A model generated the notes under the pieces. That model made no database searches and was not told the origin of the DNA. It saw only the letters and a program-made list of their open reading frames with translations. Position numbers and translations under genes: made by a program. From Rhodanobacter fulvus Jip2 (lineage in GTDB: Bacteria; Pseudomonadota; Gammaproteobacteria; Xanthomonadales; Rhodanobacteraceae): a DNA stretch of 64,000 bases. The stretch is taken from NCBI RefSeq assembly GCF_000264315.1, contig NZ_AJXU01000029.1, positions 47,824 to 111,823 of the forward strand, read 5' to 3'. This document shows positions 35,207 through 46,717 of this stretch, piece after piece; position 1 is the stretch's first letter; the number at the start of each line of letters is the position of its first letter.

Positions 35207-36872
35207 ACGGATACAGCGGTGGCAGATCCTGATCGGTGGACGTCGGGCCTGACGACTGCCAGGCGAAGCCGCGCTTGAACACGGCCGCCAGATCGTCTGC
35301 GCCCGCCGCCGCACCGGCGTAGTGGCGTTGCTGCAGATGATCGATCGCACGGCGCTGCACATCGTCGGCCAGCGCGGCGGATAGATCGCCAAGATTCCGC
35401 AACAAGGGCCGCTCGGCACGCGCCCATGCCAGCAGGCTGTGCACCTGCGCCGCGGTGTCACTGCCACGGGCCGCCGCGAGAAACGCCAGCCGCAACTGCC
35501 GCGTCGTATCCGGGGCAGCGGCGGTCGTCGAAGCTGTCGTCGGTGTACGGCGCCAGCGCCACAGCAGCCAGCCCGACACACTCAGCAGCCACAGGCCGAT
35601 GCTGGCCAGCGCCAGCCAGCGCCACCATGGCGCGGCACCTGCGGCGGTCGTGGACACCGGCGGCGATGCCGTTTCGGCACCTGCCGTGGTTGCCGATGGC
35701 GGCACCGCAGCCGCGCCCGCGGCCGGCAGCACGGTCACGCTGTGCGCGGGGATGCGCGCCACCGCCTCCGAGTGGGTCTGCACGTTCCACCATTTCAGCG
35801 TGGTGGCGGGCAAGGTCAGGGGGCCGGCGCGAGTGGGCACCACGGCGAACGCCTGCTCGCGATGTCCTTTCAGCCAGCGCCCGTCGTTGTCGGTGCCCGT
35901 CACCGGCTTGTCCGGATACACCGTGGCGCCGTCGATCCGGGGCAGGCTGAGCGCAGGCAAGGCTTCGAAGGGAATGCCGGTAGCCTGCAGTTTCATGCGC
36001 AGGTTGAGCGGTTGCCCCACTCGCACCTGATCGCTGCTGTCGGGCCACCCGCTCAGGGTCAGGGTCAATTCGCGCGCCGGCAGCCACGCGCTCTTGCCCC
36101 AGTCCGCCGGCGCGGCCTTGACCTCGACCGACGCGGCCGGCGCGCTCGCACTTACCGGTGTGCTGGCACCGAAAAAGCTGTTCGGGTCGCGCGGGTCGAC
36201 CATCTCGCCCTGGAAACCCAGCGGCGGAATCTCGATGTGGCCGGCACGCTGCGGGGTCAAGGCAAAGCGGCGCTCCAGCACGCTGTAGGAGCGGCCACCA
36301 CGCTGGGTGCTGTACTTCAGATCGTCACCCATGCGGCTGACCTGCACGCCGTCGATCTGCGGGCTGTCGAGCGAACCGCCACTGAGATCCACCGCGTAAT
36401 ACAGCCGCACCACGTAGCTCAACTGCTGCCCCACATAAGCCTGGCCCGGCTCGACCTGCGCCTCCATGAACACGTCACCCTGCGCACCACCGGCCGCATT
36501 CGGATCGGCGGGGTCCACCTGCAATTGCAACGGTGAGGTCTGCATGCCGGCCAGCGTCAGCGCGGGGATCTCCAGCGTGCCGGTGTGGCGCGGCCGCAGC
36601 GCCACGCCCAGAGTCAGCTCGGATGTGCGGCGGCCATTGATGATGCTGAGGCTGCGATTTTGCGACGTACCCAGGATGCTGAAATCCCGGTTCAGCGCAC
36701 CGAGATCCGGTGTGGGCAGGTTGCCGTCGTAATCGTTGATGCGCAGGTTGAGCGTGACGGTTTCGCCCAGTTGCACGGTGTTTCGATTGAGCGTGGCCTG
36801 CACGCTGGCGGCGTGGCTCAACGCGGGCATCAGCAACCACGGCAGCAAGGCCAGCAGGTGACGGAATTTCAC
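35193..36872 (-). CDS. batD: BatD-type protein (oxygen tolerance family)
   Basis: A 559-residue envelope protein. The signal peptide [21 protein letters not shown] is followed by a large periplasmic part with immunoglobulin-like strands ([49 protein letters not shown]). A Pro/Ala/Thr linker leads to one TM helix near residue 420 ([23 protein letters not shown]), then a cytoplasmic helical tail. This is the BatD (PF13584) layout. It is the last gene of the MoxR operon and starts inside the stop of batB (ATGA overlap). Confidence 0.9.
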   Translation of the reverse strand: MKFRHLLALLPWLLMPALSHAASVQATLNRNTVQLGETVTLNLRINDYDGNLPTPDLGALNRDFSILGTSQNRSLSIINGRRTSELTLGVALRPRHTGTLEIPALTLAGMQTSPLQLQVDPADPNAAGGAQGDVFMEAQVEPGQAYVGQQLSYVVRLYYAVDLSGGSLDSPQIDGVQVSRMGDDLKYSTQRGGRSYSVLERRFALTPQRAGHIEIPPLGFQGEMVDPRDPNSFFGASTPVSASAPAASVEVKAAPADWGKSAWLPARELTLTLSGWPDSSDQVRVGQPLNLRMKLQATGIPFEALPALSLPRIDGATVYPDKPVTGTDNDGRWLKGHREQAFAVVPTRAGPLTLPATTLKWWNVQTHSEAVARIPAHSVTVLPAAGAAAVPPSATTAGAETASPPVSTTAAGAAPWWRWLALASIGLWLLSVSGWLLWRWRRTPTTASTTAAAPDTTRQLRLAFLAAARGSDTAAQVHSLLAWARAERPLLRNLGDLSAALADDVQRRAIDHLQQRHYAGAAAGADDLAAVFKRGFAWQSSGPTSTDQDLPPLYPFNLH

Positions 36873-38838
36873 GGTTGGCCATCCTCGTTCGATGCGCCGC
36901 CATGGCGCTGCTGATATTCCAGTTCGAATTTCCGCCGCAGCAAGGCACCCGGGTCATCCGGTACCCGCTGCAACGCCTGGCGCAGATCGGCCGGCAACTT
37001 CGAGCTGGCATCCTCGTCGCCGACCGCGCCCAGCTGATGCGTCGGCGGCGAATCGTCTTTCTTCGAACCGGCCAGCGCGTCGTCCATCTGCTGTTTCAGC
37101 GCCTGTTGCGCCTGTTCCGCGCGCGCCTTCTGTTCGGCTGAGGGCGGCGATGCGGGCTTGTCCGGCGAGTTGTTGCCGGCATCCTTGCCCGCATCCTTCG
37201 TCTTGTCCTGCTGGTCCGATTTGCCTGCATCCGAATTGGCAGCCTGGCTGTCTTTTCCGGCTGACTTGGCGTCTTCCGGCTTCGACTTGTCTTGGTCTGC
37301 CGAACTCTTTTCCGACGACTTCGGCGACGGCTTTCCATCCGACCCTTGCGAGGAATCCGGGTGCTCCTGCTTGTTCTTGTCCCGACCGTCCTGGCCCTGC
37401 CCATTCTGGTTTTGGGAGGGCGAGTTCTTGTCACCCTGTTTGCCAGCCTGGGGCTGTGATTCGTCCGGTGGCGGCTTCTTCTGCTGTTGGCGCAGCCAGT
37501 CTTCCACCGCCTTGCGATTGGCCTCGGCATCGGCGTTGGCCGAATCGATTTTCAATGCCCGGTCGTAGGCCGCGATGGCCTGCGGATACTGACCCTGGCG
37601 CGCCAGCGCGTTGCCGAGGTTGTACGCCGCATCGCTGCCCGGCGCTTTTTCCAGCGCCTTGGCGGCAGCGGCGTAATCGCCGGAACGGTACGCGGCGGCA
37701 CCGCGCCACTGCGGATCGCGGGCCAGTTGCTGCGCCTGTTTCGGCTTGCCTTGCTGCAGCGCCTGCGCCGCCTGCTGATCCGGTCGCTGCCACCAGTCCT
37801 GCCAGGTGCCGGCTTGCGCCGTGGTGGGCAGGCACGGCAGCAGGATCAACGGCAGCAGCAACAACCAGCCGCGACGGAACGCCAGCGCCGCGATCAACAG
37901 CAACGGCAACAACAGCCACGCGCCCTGATCCTGCCACTGGTCGCCCTTCTGGCTGGTCGGCACGGCGCCGGACGCGGTACGCAACAACCCCTGCAAGGCC
38001 CGCACATCGGCACCGTCGGCACTCATCGGTACATAGCTGCCACCGCCGGCGGCGGCCAGCGCGGCCAGCGCGCTGTCGTCGCGTTTGGCCAGCAGCAGAT
38101 GACCCTGGGCGTCGTGCAGGAAACCATCGGCCAGCGGCACCGGGCCACCCTGCGTGGTGCCCACGCCCAGCACCGACACCCGCACGCCGGCCGCCCGCGC
38201 GGCGCGCGCCGCGGTTTGTGCAGCATCGTCGGCCTGATCGGTGACCAGCACCAGCGAGGCGTTCGCCACCTTCGCGCCCTGGACCAGGGCCACGCCGCGT
38301 TCGATGGCGCGCGCCGCATCATTGCCGTCGACCGGCATGGTGTCGGGCGCCATCGCGTCCAGCAGATCGTCCAGGCTGTGCACGTCGGTGGTCAGCGGGG
38401 CAACCACGAAAGCCTCGCCGGCGTAGCCGATCAGCGCGTTCAGCCCGTCGCGGTTGCTGGACAGCAGGTCGTGCACCTTGAAACGCGCCCGCGCGATGCG
38501 GCTGGGCGCAACGTCGTGTGCCAGCATGCGCTGGGACAGCGAGATCGCCACCACCTGCGCCGCACGCTTGGCATACAGCGGTTGCTCCACCTGGCTCCAG
38601 CTCGGGCCGGCCATGGCCAGCGCCGCCAGTGTCCAGCCCGCGGCAAACAGCCATAACGGCAGGCGCGACGAACCCGCGCGCCCCTGCAGCAGATGTGGCA
38701 ACAGTTCGGCGTCGACCAGCCGCGCCAGCTCGCGCGACGCCGAACCGCGCCGCGCGCCCAGCCACCACCACAACGGCAGCAACAGCAACGCGGCCAACCA
38801 CCACGGCTGCAGGAAATGGAAATGCTGCACGATCTGGT

Positions 38839-38842
<4 letters not shown>
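36869..38842 (-). CDS. batB: BatB-type VWA protein fused to TPR/charged tail (BatB-BatC)
   Basis: A 657-residue protein. N-terminal TM helices near residues 13-30 and 57-75 precede a VWA domain (about 85-290). Two further TM helices around 305-345 follow, then TPR repeats (AAYRSGDYAAAAKALEKAPG, AYNLGNALARQGQYPQAIAA). A long Lys/Asp/Ser/Gln-rich low-complexity region of about 170 residues leads to a helical end. This equals BatB plus BatC in one chain. The VWA metal site reads VAISLSQRML where relatives have LDxSxS, so the first Asp and last Ser are replaced by Ser and Arg. ATGA overlaps couple it to batA and batD. Confidence 0.9.
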
Positions 38843-39817
<975 letters not shown>

Positions 39818-39825
<8 letters not shown>

Positions 39826-40372
39826 GGCTCGACTCCGGCACAGGATCAGCCACCGCGCGCTTGCGGCGCTTCCAATATTTGTCGCGCAACGCCAGCCGCA
39901 ACCATTCCCGGGCGGCATTCAGCGCTGCAGTGTGATCGAACGGGCCCGGCTGATAGATGTGCCGATCCAGCGTCACCAGCGTGTCCAATGCACCGGCATC
40001 CAGCGGCATCCGCGCCAGCGTCTGGCGCCACGCCTCACCGCGTTGTTGTGCGGCCATCGGTACGTGCAGACGCGCTACCCGTCGCAGCAATTGCTGGATG
40101 CCGCCGGCCAGTGCGGCGGCGTTGCCATCCTGCCCGTATCGCGTCGCCACCTGCTCCAGTTCGCGCAGAATGCGTTGACGTCGACGCGCCGTTTGCCGAT
40201 GCCGACGCCAGCCCCATACCGCCAGCAACACGCCCACGAGGGCCAACGCGGCGAGCACCCACCATCCCGGCGCGGGTGGCCACCAGGAAGGCTCCGGCGG
40301 CAGGTGGATATCGCGCAGCGCGGGACCTTGCGTTGACGCCGCCGACGCGGGCGTGGCGATCAAGGCCATCAT
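39818..40372 (-). CDS. DUF4381 membrane protein of the MoxR/Bat operon
   Basis: A 184-residue protein. A short N-terminal segment, then PPEPSWWPPAPGWWVLAALALVGVLLAVW, whose Pro/Trp-rich lead into a single TM is the DUF4381 hallmark (LPPEPSWWPPAPGWW). A cytoplasmic helical tail includes RRVARLHVP and RDKYWKRRK. Such genes sit consistently between DUF58 and batA genes. Function unknown. ATGA overlap with the DUF58 stop. Confidence 0.88.
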
Positions 40373-41310
40373 CTCGCCCCCTTCGCCGAACCCAGCACGG
40401 CGGACACGGCCGTCAACGGATCGGTCTGTGTATCCACGTTCCGCCAGCGCGTATTGGTGGATTGGGCCAGTTGCCCGAGCCGCGCACTGCCGGCGCCCAG
40501 CGTCTGCTGGAAGGCGCGGCGCTGGCGTTCGCCATGCAACACCACGTCGTAGCGTTCACCCGCGTGCTCAAGCGGGTAACGGCCCGACGGCGGCAGCGAT
40601 TGCTCCAGGGCGTCGGCCACGACCAGCGCGCTGGCGCCGACGTGCTGGCGCAAGGCCAGCCATCGCTGGCGTGCGTCGGCATCGCAGCTGAAGCCGTCGC
40701 TGATCAGCAACACGCGGTTCGCGCCGTGCAGCAGCCGACTGATTCGCAACAGTGCATCGGACAAGGGTTCGGCACGCTCCGGCTGCTGTTCACCATGAAC
40801 GTCCCATTCGGCCAGCGCGCCGCAGACTGCCAGCGCGCCGCGCGCGCCAGATCTCGGCCGCAGCAGTGCATCGACCTGGCCGAACGCCATGATCCCGACC
40901 CGTTCGCCCGCACGAGCCGCAACCCACGCGGCACACGCGGCCAGCCGCGCCGCCTGCACCGACTTGAAGCGCCGGCGGGTACCGAAACGCATGCTGGCAT
41001 GGGTATCCAGCAGGATCATCAAGCAGCCTTCGCGATCCTCCTGGAACAGCTTGGTATGCAGTTTTCCGCTGCGCGCGGTCAGCCGCCAGTCCAGCCGCCG
41101 CACGTCGTCGCCGGCCTGGTAGACACGCGATTCGGCGTAATCCATGCCACGGCCGTATAGACGGCTGGACTGCTGTCCGCTGCGTGCCGCGTGGCTGGGC
41201 GTGGGCGCCATGCGTGCACGCCCGACCCGCGCCCGCAGCGCAATCAACTCGGCCAGCGACACGCTGCTGCGGCCGTCGCCATCGGGACGGTGTGCGGCGA
41301 CGGCGTTCAC
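40369..41310 (-). CDS. DUF58 domain protein (MoxR-associated, VWA-like)
   Basis: A 313-residue cytosolic protein. The DUF58 core VYQAGDDVRRLDWRLTARSGKLHTKLFQEDRE (key part DDVRRLDWRLTAR) near residue 66 is followed by a VWA-like stretch LMILLDTHASMRFGTRR. The metal motif there is D-x-H-x-S, not D-x-S-x-S. The typical DUF58 member has D-x-S-x-S-M, so the second position is substituted. The gene is coupled by ATGA overlaps to moxR upstream and DUF4381 downstream. Confidence 0.88.
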   Translation of the reverse strand: MNAVAAHRPDGDGRSSVSLAELIALRARVGRARMAPTPSHAARSGQQSSRLYGRGMDYAESRVYQAGDDVRRLDWRLTARSGKLHTKLFQEDREGCLMILLDTHASMRFGTRRRFKSVQAARLAACAAWVAARAGERVGIMAFGQVDALLRPRSGARGALAVCGALAEWDVHGEQQPERAEPLSDALLRISRLLHGANRVLLISDGFSCDADARQRWLALRQHVGASALVVADALEQSLPPSGRYPLEHAGERYDVVLHGERQRRAFQQTLGAGSARLGQLAQSTNTRWRNVDTQTDPLTAVSAVLGSAKGAR

Positions 41311-42305
41311 GGCAGCGGCACGAGATCCAGCAGGCGGGCGATCACCTGGTCGGGCCGGATGCCCTCGGCCTCGGCCTCGTAGCTCAACAGTACCCGGTGG
41401 CGCAGTACTTCATGCGCGATGCCGTGCACGTCCTCCGGCAACGCGTAGTCGCGTCCGGCCAGCCAGGCACGGGCGCGGGCGCAGCGATCCAGCGCGATGG
41501 TGGCGCGCGGGCTGGCGCCCCAGGCGATCCAGCGTTTCAGTTCGGCGCCATAGCGGCCGGCATCGCGCGTGGCCAGCACCAGCTGGGTGAGGTATTCCTC
41601 CAGCGCCGCACTCATGTGCACGGCCATCGCCGCGTCGCGCGCGGCGAACACGTCGGCCTGGCTCAGCAACGCGGGCGTGGTGGCGACGGGATGCGCATGG
41701 CGGACGGCCTGCTCGCGCGCCAGCTTGAGGATGGCCAGCTCGGCAGCGGCATCCGGATAGCCGATGGTGACGTGCATCAGGAAGCGATCGAGCTGCGCTT
41801 CCGGCAGCGCAAACGTGCCTTCCTGCTCGATCGGATTCTGCGTCGCCATCACCATGAACAAGTCCGGCAGATGCCAGGTGGCGCGGCCCACCGTGATCTG
41901 CTGTTCGGCCATCGCTTCCAGCAGCGCCGACTGCACCTTGGCCGGCGCGCGGTTGATCTCGTCGGCGAGCACGATGTTGTGGAACAGCGGCCCGCGTTCG
42001 AATTCGAAGCTGCCCGTTTGCGGCCGGAAAACGTCGGTGCCGGTGAGGTCGGCCGGCAGCAGGTCGGGCGTGAACTGCACCCGATGGAAGTCCGCCTCGA
42101 TCCGCGACGCCAGCGCCTTCACCGCGGTGGTCTTGGCCAGGCCCGGCGCACCTTCCACCAGCAGATGCCCATCCGCCAGCAAGGTGACCAACAGGCAGTC
42201 GATCAAATGCGGCTGACCGATGATGCAGCGCTGCAGGTCTTCGCGCAGTTGCGCAAAAGATTGCTGCAAGGGGTTCAGTGCGGGCGTTTCGGGCATATCC
42301 ATCAT
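41307..42305 (-). CDS. MoxR-family AAA+ ATPase
   Basis: A 332-residue cytosolic AAA+ ATPase. Walker A is in LLVEGAPGLAKTTAVKAL near residue 50, Walker B in NIVLADEINRAPAKVQSALLEAM near 110, sensor 1 in VMATQNPIEQEGT near 143, arginine-finger region in LPEAQLDRFL, and sensor 2 in GASPRATIALDRCARA near 262. First gene of the six-gene coupled operon; MoxR proteins act as chaperones for VWA partners. Start MMDMPETP at 42305 (or 42302); the longer frame is leader sequence. Confidence 0.94.
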   Translation of the reverse strand: MMDMPETPALNPLQQSFAQLREDLQRCIIGQPHLIDCLLVTLLADGHLLVEGAPGLAKTTAVKALASRIEADFHRVQFTPDLLPADLTGTDVFRPQTGSFEFERGPLFHNIVLADEINRAPAKVQSALLEAMAEQQITVGRATWHLPDLFMVMATQNPIEQEGTFALPEAQLDRFLMHVTIGYPDAAAELAILKLAREQAVRHAHPVATTPALLSQADVFAARDAAMAVHMSAALEEYLTQLVLATRDAGRYGAELKRWIAWGASPRATIALDRCARARAWLAGRDYALPEDVHGIAHEVLRHRVLLSYEAEAEGIRPDQVIARLLDLVPLP

Positions 42306-42527
42306 CGATTCCGTTTTTTGCTGGCTTGGATGCCTGCGGCAGGCGGGAGCAGGGCCGATGGCCTCGTATCTGCACGATTGAACCGCGTTGCCGTTCAAGA
42401 GGCGCGAACGGCGTTGCCTTTGCCGGTGGGGTTCGGTACGCGGCGGGGAATGCAACGCCTGCAGGCGCAGGCGTGCAACTGACCACGAGGATGGCCGGAA
42501 GTTTAATCGACACGGACAACCGGCAAG

Positions 42528-42553
42528 AAAAAGGCGGCCGAAGCCGCCTTTTT
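42528..42553 (-). terminator. Intrinsic terminator after pilQ
   Basis: AAAAAGGCGGC/GCCGCCTTTTT with a CGAA loop: a perfect stem with T-tracts on both strands, 21 bp beyond the pilQ stop. It could terminate transcription in either direction. Confidence 0.93.
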
Positions 42554-42574
42554 CCATGCGTGGGCAAGCCCGCT

Positions 42575-44857
42575 TTACTGCAAGGTCTCGCTGAGGATGC
42601 GCGGCGTCACGAAGATCAGCAGCTCGGCCTTGCTCTCGTTGCGCGACGTCTTGCGGAACAGTACGCCAAGACCAGGAATATCACCCAGGCCCGGAACCTT
42701 GGACGTGGAGTTGGCCTTGTTGATCTCGTAGATGCCACCCAGCACCACGGTCTGCCCGTTGTCCACCAGCACCGAGGTGTTGATCTCGCGGGTGTCGATG
42801 GTCGGGATCTGGCCGCCGCCCGGTACCGGCACGTAACCGGCGATGGCGTCCTTCTTCACGTTGATCATCAGGTAGACGCGGTTGTCGGCGGTGATCGTGG
42901 GCGTCACCTTCAACTCCAGCACCGCATCCTTGAACTGCACCGTCGCGGTGCCGCTACCCGAACCGGCGCCGGCGCCACCGCTGTTCTGGAAGGTCACGTA
43001 GCCTACTTCCTGACCCTGGCGGATCACCGCTTCCTGCTGGTTGGCGGTAATTACGCGGGGACTGGAGATGACTTCGCTGCGACCTTCGGTCTGTGCGGCC
43101 GACAACTCCAGGTCCAGCGCATAGTTGGCACCCAGGATGGCCAGACCGAAGCCACTGGTGGCGCCGCCCGCAGGCAGGTTCACGTTCATGCCACCGGCCG
43201 GCAACGTGACCGAGCCCATATGCGGAGGCGCGCCATTACGACCGTTCGCTATCCAGTCGTTGACGGCATTGTTGTAGTTGACGTTGCGGTTGTTGATATC
43301 GACGCCGTACTTCTGCGCCTGGGCACCCGAGCCGCCCAGCGTGATCAGGTTGTTGCTGTTGGACTGCGAGCCGGATACGCCCCACTTGGCACCCAGTTCG
43401 CGAGTGAAGTCGTCGTTGGCCACCACGATGCGCGATTCGATCAGCACCTGCTGTACCGGACGATCCAGCTTCGCGATCAGCACGTGCAACTGCTCGAGCT
43501 TCTCGGGCGTGTCGTTGAGCAGCAAGGTATTGGTGCGTTCGTCGTACGACACGCTGCCGCGGCGCGAGAGGAAACCTCGCGAGTTGCTGGCGCCGCCGCT
43601 GCTGCCGCCGCCACCCTGCATGCTGCCGGTGGTGAGCAGCTTGGCGATGTCGGCCGCCTTGCCGTAGCTGATCGGGATGTAGGTGGTGACCAGTTCGGCG
43701 TTGTCCTGCGCCTTCAGGCGCGCCTGGGCCACGTCGTCCTCGTATTTGGCCAGCTCCTGCTGCGGCGCGATCCAGACCACGTTGCCATCACGGCGCTTGT
43801 CCAGGCTCTTGGCCCGCAGGATGACGTCCAACGCCTGATCCCAGGGCACGTTGACCAGCCGCAGCGTGACGCTGCCGCCCACGCTGTCGGATGCGACCAG
43901 GTTGAGGCCCGAGATGTCGGCGATCAACTGCAGCGCCGAACGCACCGGGATGTCCTGGAAATTGAAGGTGACGCGCTTGCCGTTGTACACCGGCGGCGCG
44001 CCCGCCTTGCCCAAGGCATCGGGTTTGGTTTCGGCACGGCGCGGAGCGACCTGGACGACGAACTGGTTGCCACTCTGGTAGGACGATGTCTCCACTTCAC
44101 CCTTGACCGCGATCTCCATGTGGACACCGCCCACCTTGCCGCCCCGGGTGACGATGGACTGCACCGGCGTGGCGAAGTCCAGCGTATCCAGCCGCTGGGC
44201 CAGGTTGGAGGGCAAGGTGGCGTGGTCGATGTCGACCAGCACCTTGTCACCCTTGCGCACCATTTCGGCGTTGGCGCCGCTGCCGCTGAAGGTGATCAGC
44301 ACCTTGCCCTCACCGTCGGGGCCGCGGCGGAAATCGATGTTGCTGACCGCCGGACCGTTCATCGACGATGGCAACGCCTTCGACGGATCGATGGTGGCCG
44401 CAGTGGTGATGGACTGGTCGGCGGTACCGTTGTTGATGGTCAACAGCAGGCTGTTGCCCTTGACGCTCGACCGATAGGTGGATGCCTGCATCAACTCGAC
44501 CACCACCCGCGTGCGGCCACCGGCCGACACGGCGGTGACGCCCGAGGTGGATCCCTTGCCGATGGCCAGATGCCGCTGCGCCGCGTTGTCGGTATCGGCA
44601 AAATCCACGGCGATGCGCGGTGGCGTATCGGTGGTGAAGAACTTCGGCTGCGGCACGGCGCCGTTGGCAAAGTTGAGGTGAAGCTCAACCGCACCGCCCG
44701 GCAGGGTGTCGTAGCTGATGTCCTTCAACGTGTTGCTGGCCGCCATGGCCGTGCCGGCCCAGGTCGTGCCGGCTAGCAGAAGGCCGGTCAGCAGGTAGCG
44801 AGTGGCATGGCGCATTACACGGCCCCGGACGGATTGGATTTCGTTGGTCATTGGCAT
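42575..44857 (-). CDS. pilQ: Type IV pilus secretin PilQ
   Basis: A 760-residue outer-membrane secretin. The signal peptide ends near TAMAASN. AMIN domains (peptidoglycan-binding) lie at about 40-260. The STN/N0 motif with NFQDIPVRSALQLIADISGLNLV lies near 310 (core VRSALQLIADISG). The N1 domain follows, then the C-terminal secretin barrel with VLIESRIVVAND, ISSPRVITANQQEA and TIDTREINTSVLVDNGQTVVLGG (core TREINTSVLVDNGQT). The linker has a Gly/Ser-rich stretch. ATG 44857 or 44851; last gene of pilMNOPQ. Confidence 0.96.
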   Translation of the reverse strand: MPMTNEIQSVRGRVMRHATRYLLTGLLLAGTTWAGTAMAASNTLKDISYDTLPGGAVELHLNFANGAVPQPKFFTTDTPPRIAVDFADTDNAAQRHLAIGKGSTSGVTAVSAGGRTRVVVELMQASTYRSSVKGNSLLLTINNGTADQSITTAATIDPSKALPSSMNGPAVSNIDFRRGPDGEGKVLITFSGSGANAEMVRKGDKVLVDIDHATLPSNLAQRLDTLDFATPVQSIVTRGGKVGGVHMEIAVKGEVETSSYQSGNQFVVQVAPRRAETKPDALGKAGAPPVYNGKRVTFNFQDIPVRSALQLIADISGLNLVASDSVGGSVTLRLVNVPWDQALDVILRAKSLDKRRDGNVVWIAPQQELAKYEDDVAQARLKAQDNAELVTTYIPISYGKAADIAKLLTTGSMQGGGGSSGGASNSRGFLSRRGSVSYDERTNTLLLNDTPEKLEQLHVLIAKLDRPVQQVLIESRIVVANDDFTRELGAKWGVSGSQSNSNNLITLGGSGAQAQKYGVDINNRNVNYNNAVNDWIANGRNGAPPHMGSVTLPAGGMNVNLPAGGATSGFGLAILGANYALDLELSAAQTEGRSEVISSPRVITANQQEAVIRQGQEVGYVTFQNSGGAGAGSGSGTATVQFKDAVLELKVTPTITADNRVYLMINVKKDAIAGYVPVPGGGQIPTIDTREINTSVLVDNGQTVVLGGIYEINKANSTSKVPGLGDIPGLGVLFRKTSRNESKAELLIFVTPRILSETLQ

Positions 44858-44871
44858 CAGCCCCTGTATTC

Positions 44872-45420
44872 CTATTGCTCGCCGAGCGCGATGCTGGCAG
44901 GACGTTCCATCCAGCCACCATTGCCATTCGAAATCAGCTCGACCAGTTCGATGTGGTCCTCGCTGATGGCGGTCACGCGTCCGTAGTTCTGGCCCATGTA
45001 CTCGTTGCGGTGCACCTGATGGATCACCCGACTCGGATCCTTCACCAGTGCGATGGCGCCCGGCCCGGTACCGATCGTGCCGACCATCTTCAGGCTATCC
45101 AGGGCGAACGCTTCCAGCGGCTCCTTCGCACGGTCGGCATCCGGCCGCGGACCACTGCTGGCGGTGGCGCCGTTGCTTTCCATTTCGGTGGCGCTGGGAC
45201 TGAAGGGGTCGCGCCGATCCTGGTCGTTGTACTTGAACGTCTCGAATGTCTTGATCACCGGCAACGGCTGGATCGGCTGACCCTTGCGCGCCTTTTCCTG
45301 GGCGACCCAGTCGCGCAGGTCGGACATGCCGCGGGTGCATCCGCTCAACACCAGCGCAGCGGCCAGCATCAGCAACACCCCTGCGGCCCGGCCCGGCTTG
45401 ATGGCAGCAAACTTGGTCAT
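44872..45420 (-). CDS. pilP: Type IV pilus lipoprotein PilP
   Basis: A 182-residue inner-membrane lipoprotein. The lipobox LVLSGC places the lipidated Cys at residue 28. The following DLRDWVAQEKARKG, DRRDPFSP and the C-terminal beta-domain (MVGTIGTGPGAIALVKDPSRVIHQV, core ALVKDPSRVIHQV; GQNYGRVTAISEDHIELVE) are PilP features. It binds PilN/PilO and contacts PilQ. ATGA overlap with pilO. Confidence 0.96.
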   Translation of the reverse strand: MTKFAAIKPGRAAGVLLMLAAALVLSGCTRGMSDLRDWVAQEKARKGQPIQPLPVIKTFETFKYNDQDRRDPFSPSATEMESNGATASSGPRPDADRAKEPLEAFALDSLKMVGTIGTGPGAIALVKDPSRVIHQVHRNEYMGQNYGRVTAISEDHIELVELISNGNGGWMERPASIALGEQ

Positions 45421-46079
45421 TTCCGCCCCCCGGCCTTCTTCTTGTGCGTCGACTTGGCCTCGGCGCTTTCGTCATCGTCGAGATAACGATAGGTCTTTAC
45501 CGTCCCCTGCAACACCAACTGGCCATCGGAGGCACCACCCGCCTTGGACGGGCTCTTCGGGGTAAGCGACACATCGTGCAGGGTGAGGATGACTACCCGT
45601 GGCAGCGAAGCCACACCGCTGATGAAGGCGCCGAACTGGTGGTAGGTACCGCTCATGCGCAAGGTGATGGGCTTCTCGGCGTAGAAGTCCTTCTTGGTTT
45701 CATTGCCTGGCTGGAACAACTCGGTCTGCAGGCCGGTCGACAGCGCGGTTTGCGAAATGTCGACCAGCAGTTCAGGCATCTCGGTCTTGCTGGGCAACTG
45801 GCGCAGCAGCTGCCGCAGCATGTCCTGCATCTCGTCGAGCTGCTGCTGCAGCGCCTCCAGATTGACGGCCTTGGCCTGCTTGGAAGCGAAGTCCTTCTTG
45901 AGCTGGACTTCCTTGGTGGCCAGTGCGGCCAGTTCGTCCTGCTGGTTGCTGACGGATACGTACCAACCGATGAACACGATGGCCACGAACAGCAAGCCGG
46001 TGAAGAAGATCTTTACCGAGGATGGCCAGCCGCCAACGTTGTTGCGGTCGAGATTGCGGATGTCGTTGAAGAACTTCAT
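45417..46079 (-). CDS. pilO: Type IV pilus assembly protein PilO
   Basis: A 220-residue bitopic protein. A short cytoplasmic N-terminus, TM near residues 24-44 (VKIFFTGLLFVAIVFIGWYV), a coiled coil (about 48-95), and a ferredoxin-like periplasmic domain (ITLRMSGTYHQFGAFISGVASLPRVV, core MSGTYHQFGAFISGV). It ends in a Lys-rich tail. Pairs with PilN. A single nucleotide is shared with pilN (TGATG). Confidence 0.96.
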   Translation of the reverse strand: MKFFNDIRNLDRNNVGGWPSSVKIFFTGLLFVAIVFIGWYVSVSNQQDELAALATKEVQLKKDFASKQAKAVNLEALQQQLDEMQDMLRQLLRQLPSKTEMPELLVDISQTALSTGLQTELFQPGNETKKDFYAEKPITLRMSGTYHQFGAFISGVASLPRVVILTLHDVSLTPKSPSKAGGASDGQLVLQGTVKTYRYLDDDESAEAKSTHKKKAGGRK

Positions 46080-46717
46080 CAGTGAGTTCCTCCGGTCGCC
46101 GCTTTCTTGCCGGCTGGCGCGGGGGCGCTGGCGGCGTCGGCCGGCGCATTGTCACCGGCGGCAACCTCGTCGGTCTTTGGCCTGTTCAAGGCCACGGTCA
46201 GGCCGAAGTTGTAGGGCATGCGCGTGGCGTTGTGGCTGTTTTCGGTCTTGCTGAGGTCGGCGTGCCCCATCCAGGGGGATGCTTCGATGTTGCGCATGTA
46301 CTCGGCGACGCTGGCATTGGATTGGGCCGCGCCATTGAGCGTCATCGACTGGCCACCCTGCTTGAGGCTGGTCAGGCGCACGCTGGCAGGGATGGTTTTC
46401 ACCAGTTCGTCGAACAGGTGCACCATCTGCGAGCGATCGGCCTGCAGCTGCTCGATGATCTCCTTGCGCGCCAGCAGGCGCTGACGCACTTTTTCCAGAT
46501 CCTTGATCTTGGCGATCCGTACATCCAGTTGCTTGATTTCCGTCTGCAGATAACCGTTGCGCTCGTTCTGGTTGTCGATGCGCTGGCCCATCCAGAACAT
46601 CCACAACAGCACCACCAGCACGGCGGCCACGGCGGCGGCGCCCAGCTGCATGTAGAACTCGCGCTCGCGCTGCTTGCGACGTTCGGCGCGCCACGGAAGT
46701 AGGTTGACGTGTGCCAT
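46079..46717 (-). CDS. pilN: Type IV pilus assembly protein PilN
   Basis: A 212-residue bitopic protein. The N-terminal MAHVNLLPWRAERRK is the cytoplasmic peptide that docks into PilM. TM near residues 24-42, coiled coil, then a ferredoxin-like periplasmic domain (VRLTSLKQGGQSMTLNGAAQS). The tail is Ala/Pro-rich. Start ATG 46717 shares one base with the pilM stop. Confidence 0.96.
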   Translation of the reverse strand: MAHVNLLPWRAERRKQREREFYMQLGAAAVAAVLVVLLWMFWMGQRIDNQNERNGYLQTEIKQLDVRIAKIKDLEKVRQRLLARKEIIEQLQADRSQMVHLFDELVKTIPASVRLTSLKQGGQSMTLNGAAQSNASVAEYMRNIEASPWMGHADLSKTENSHNATRMPYNFGLTVALNRPKTDEVAAGDNAPADAASAPAPAGKKAATGGTH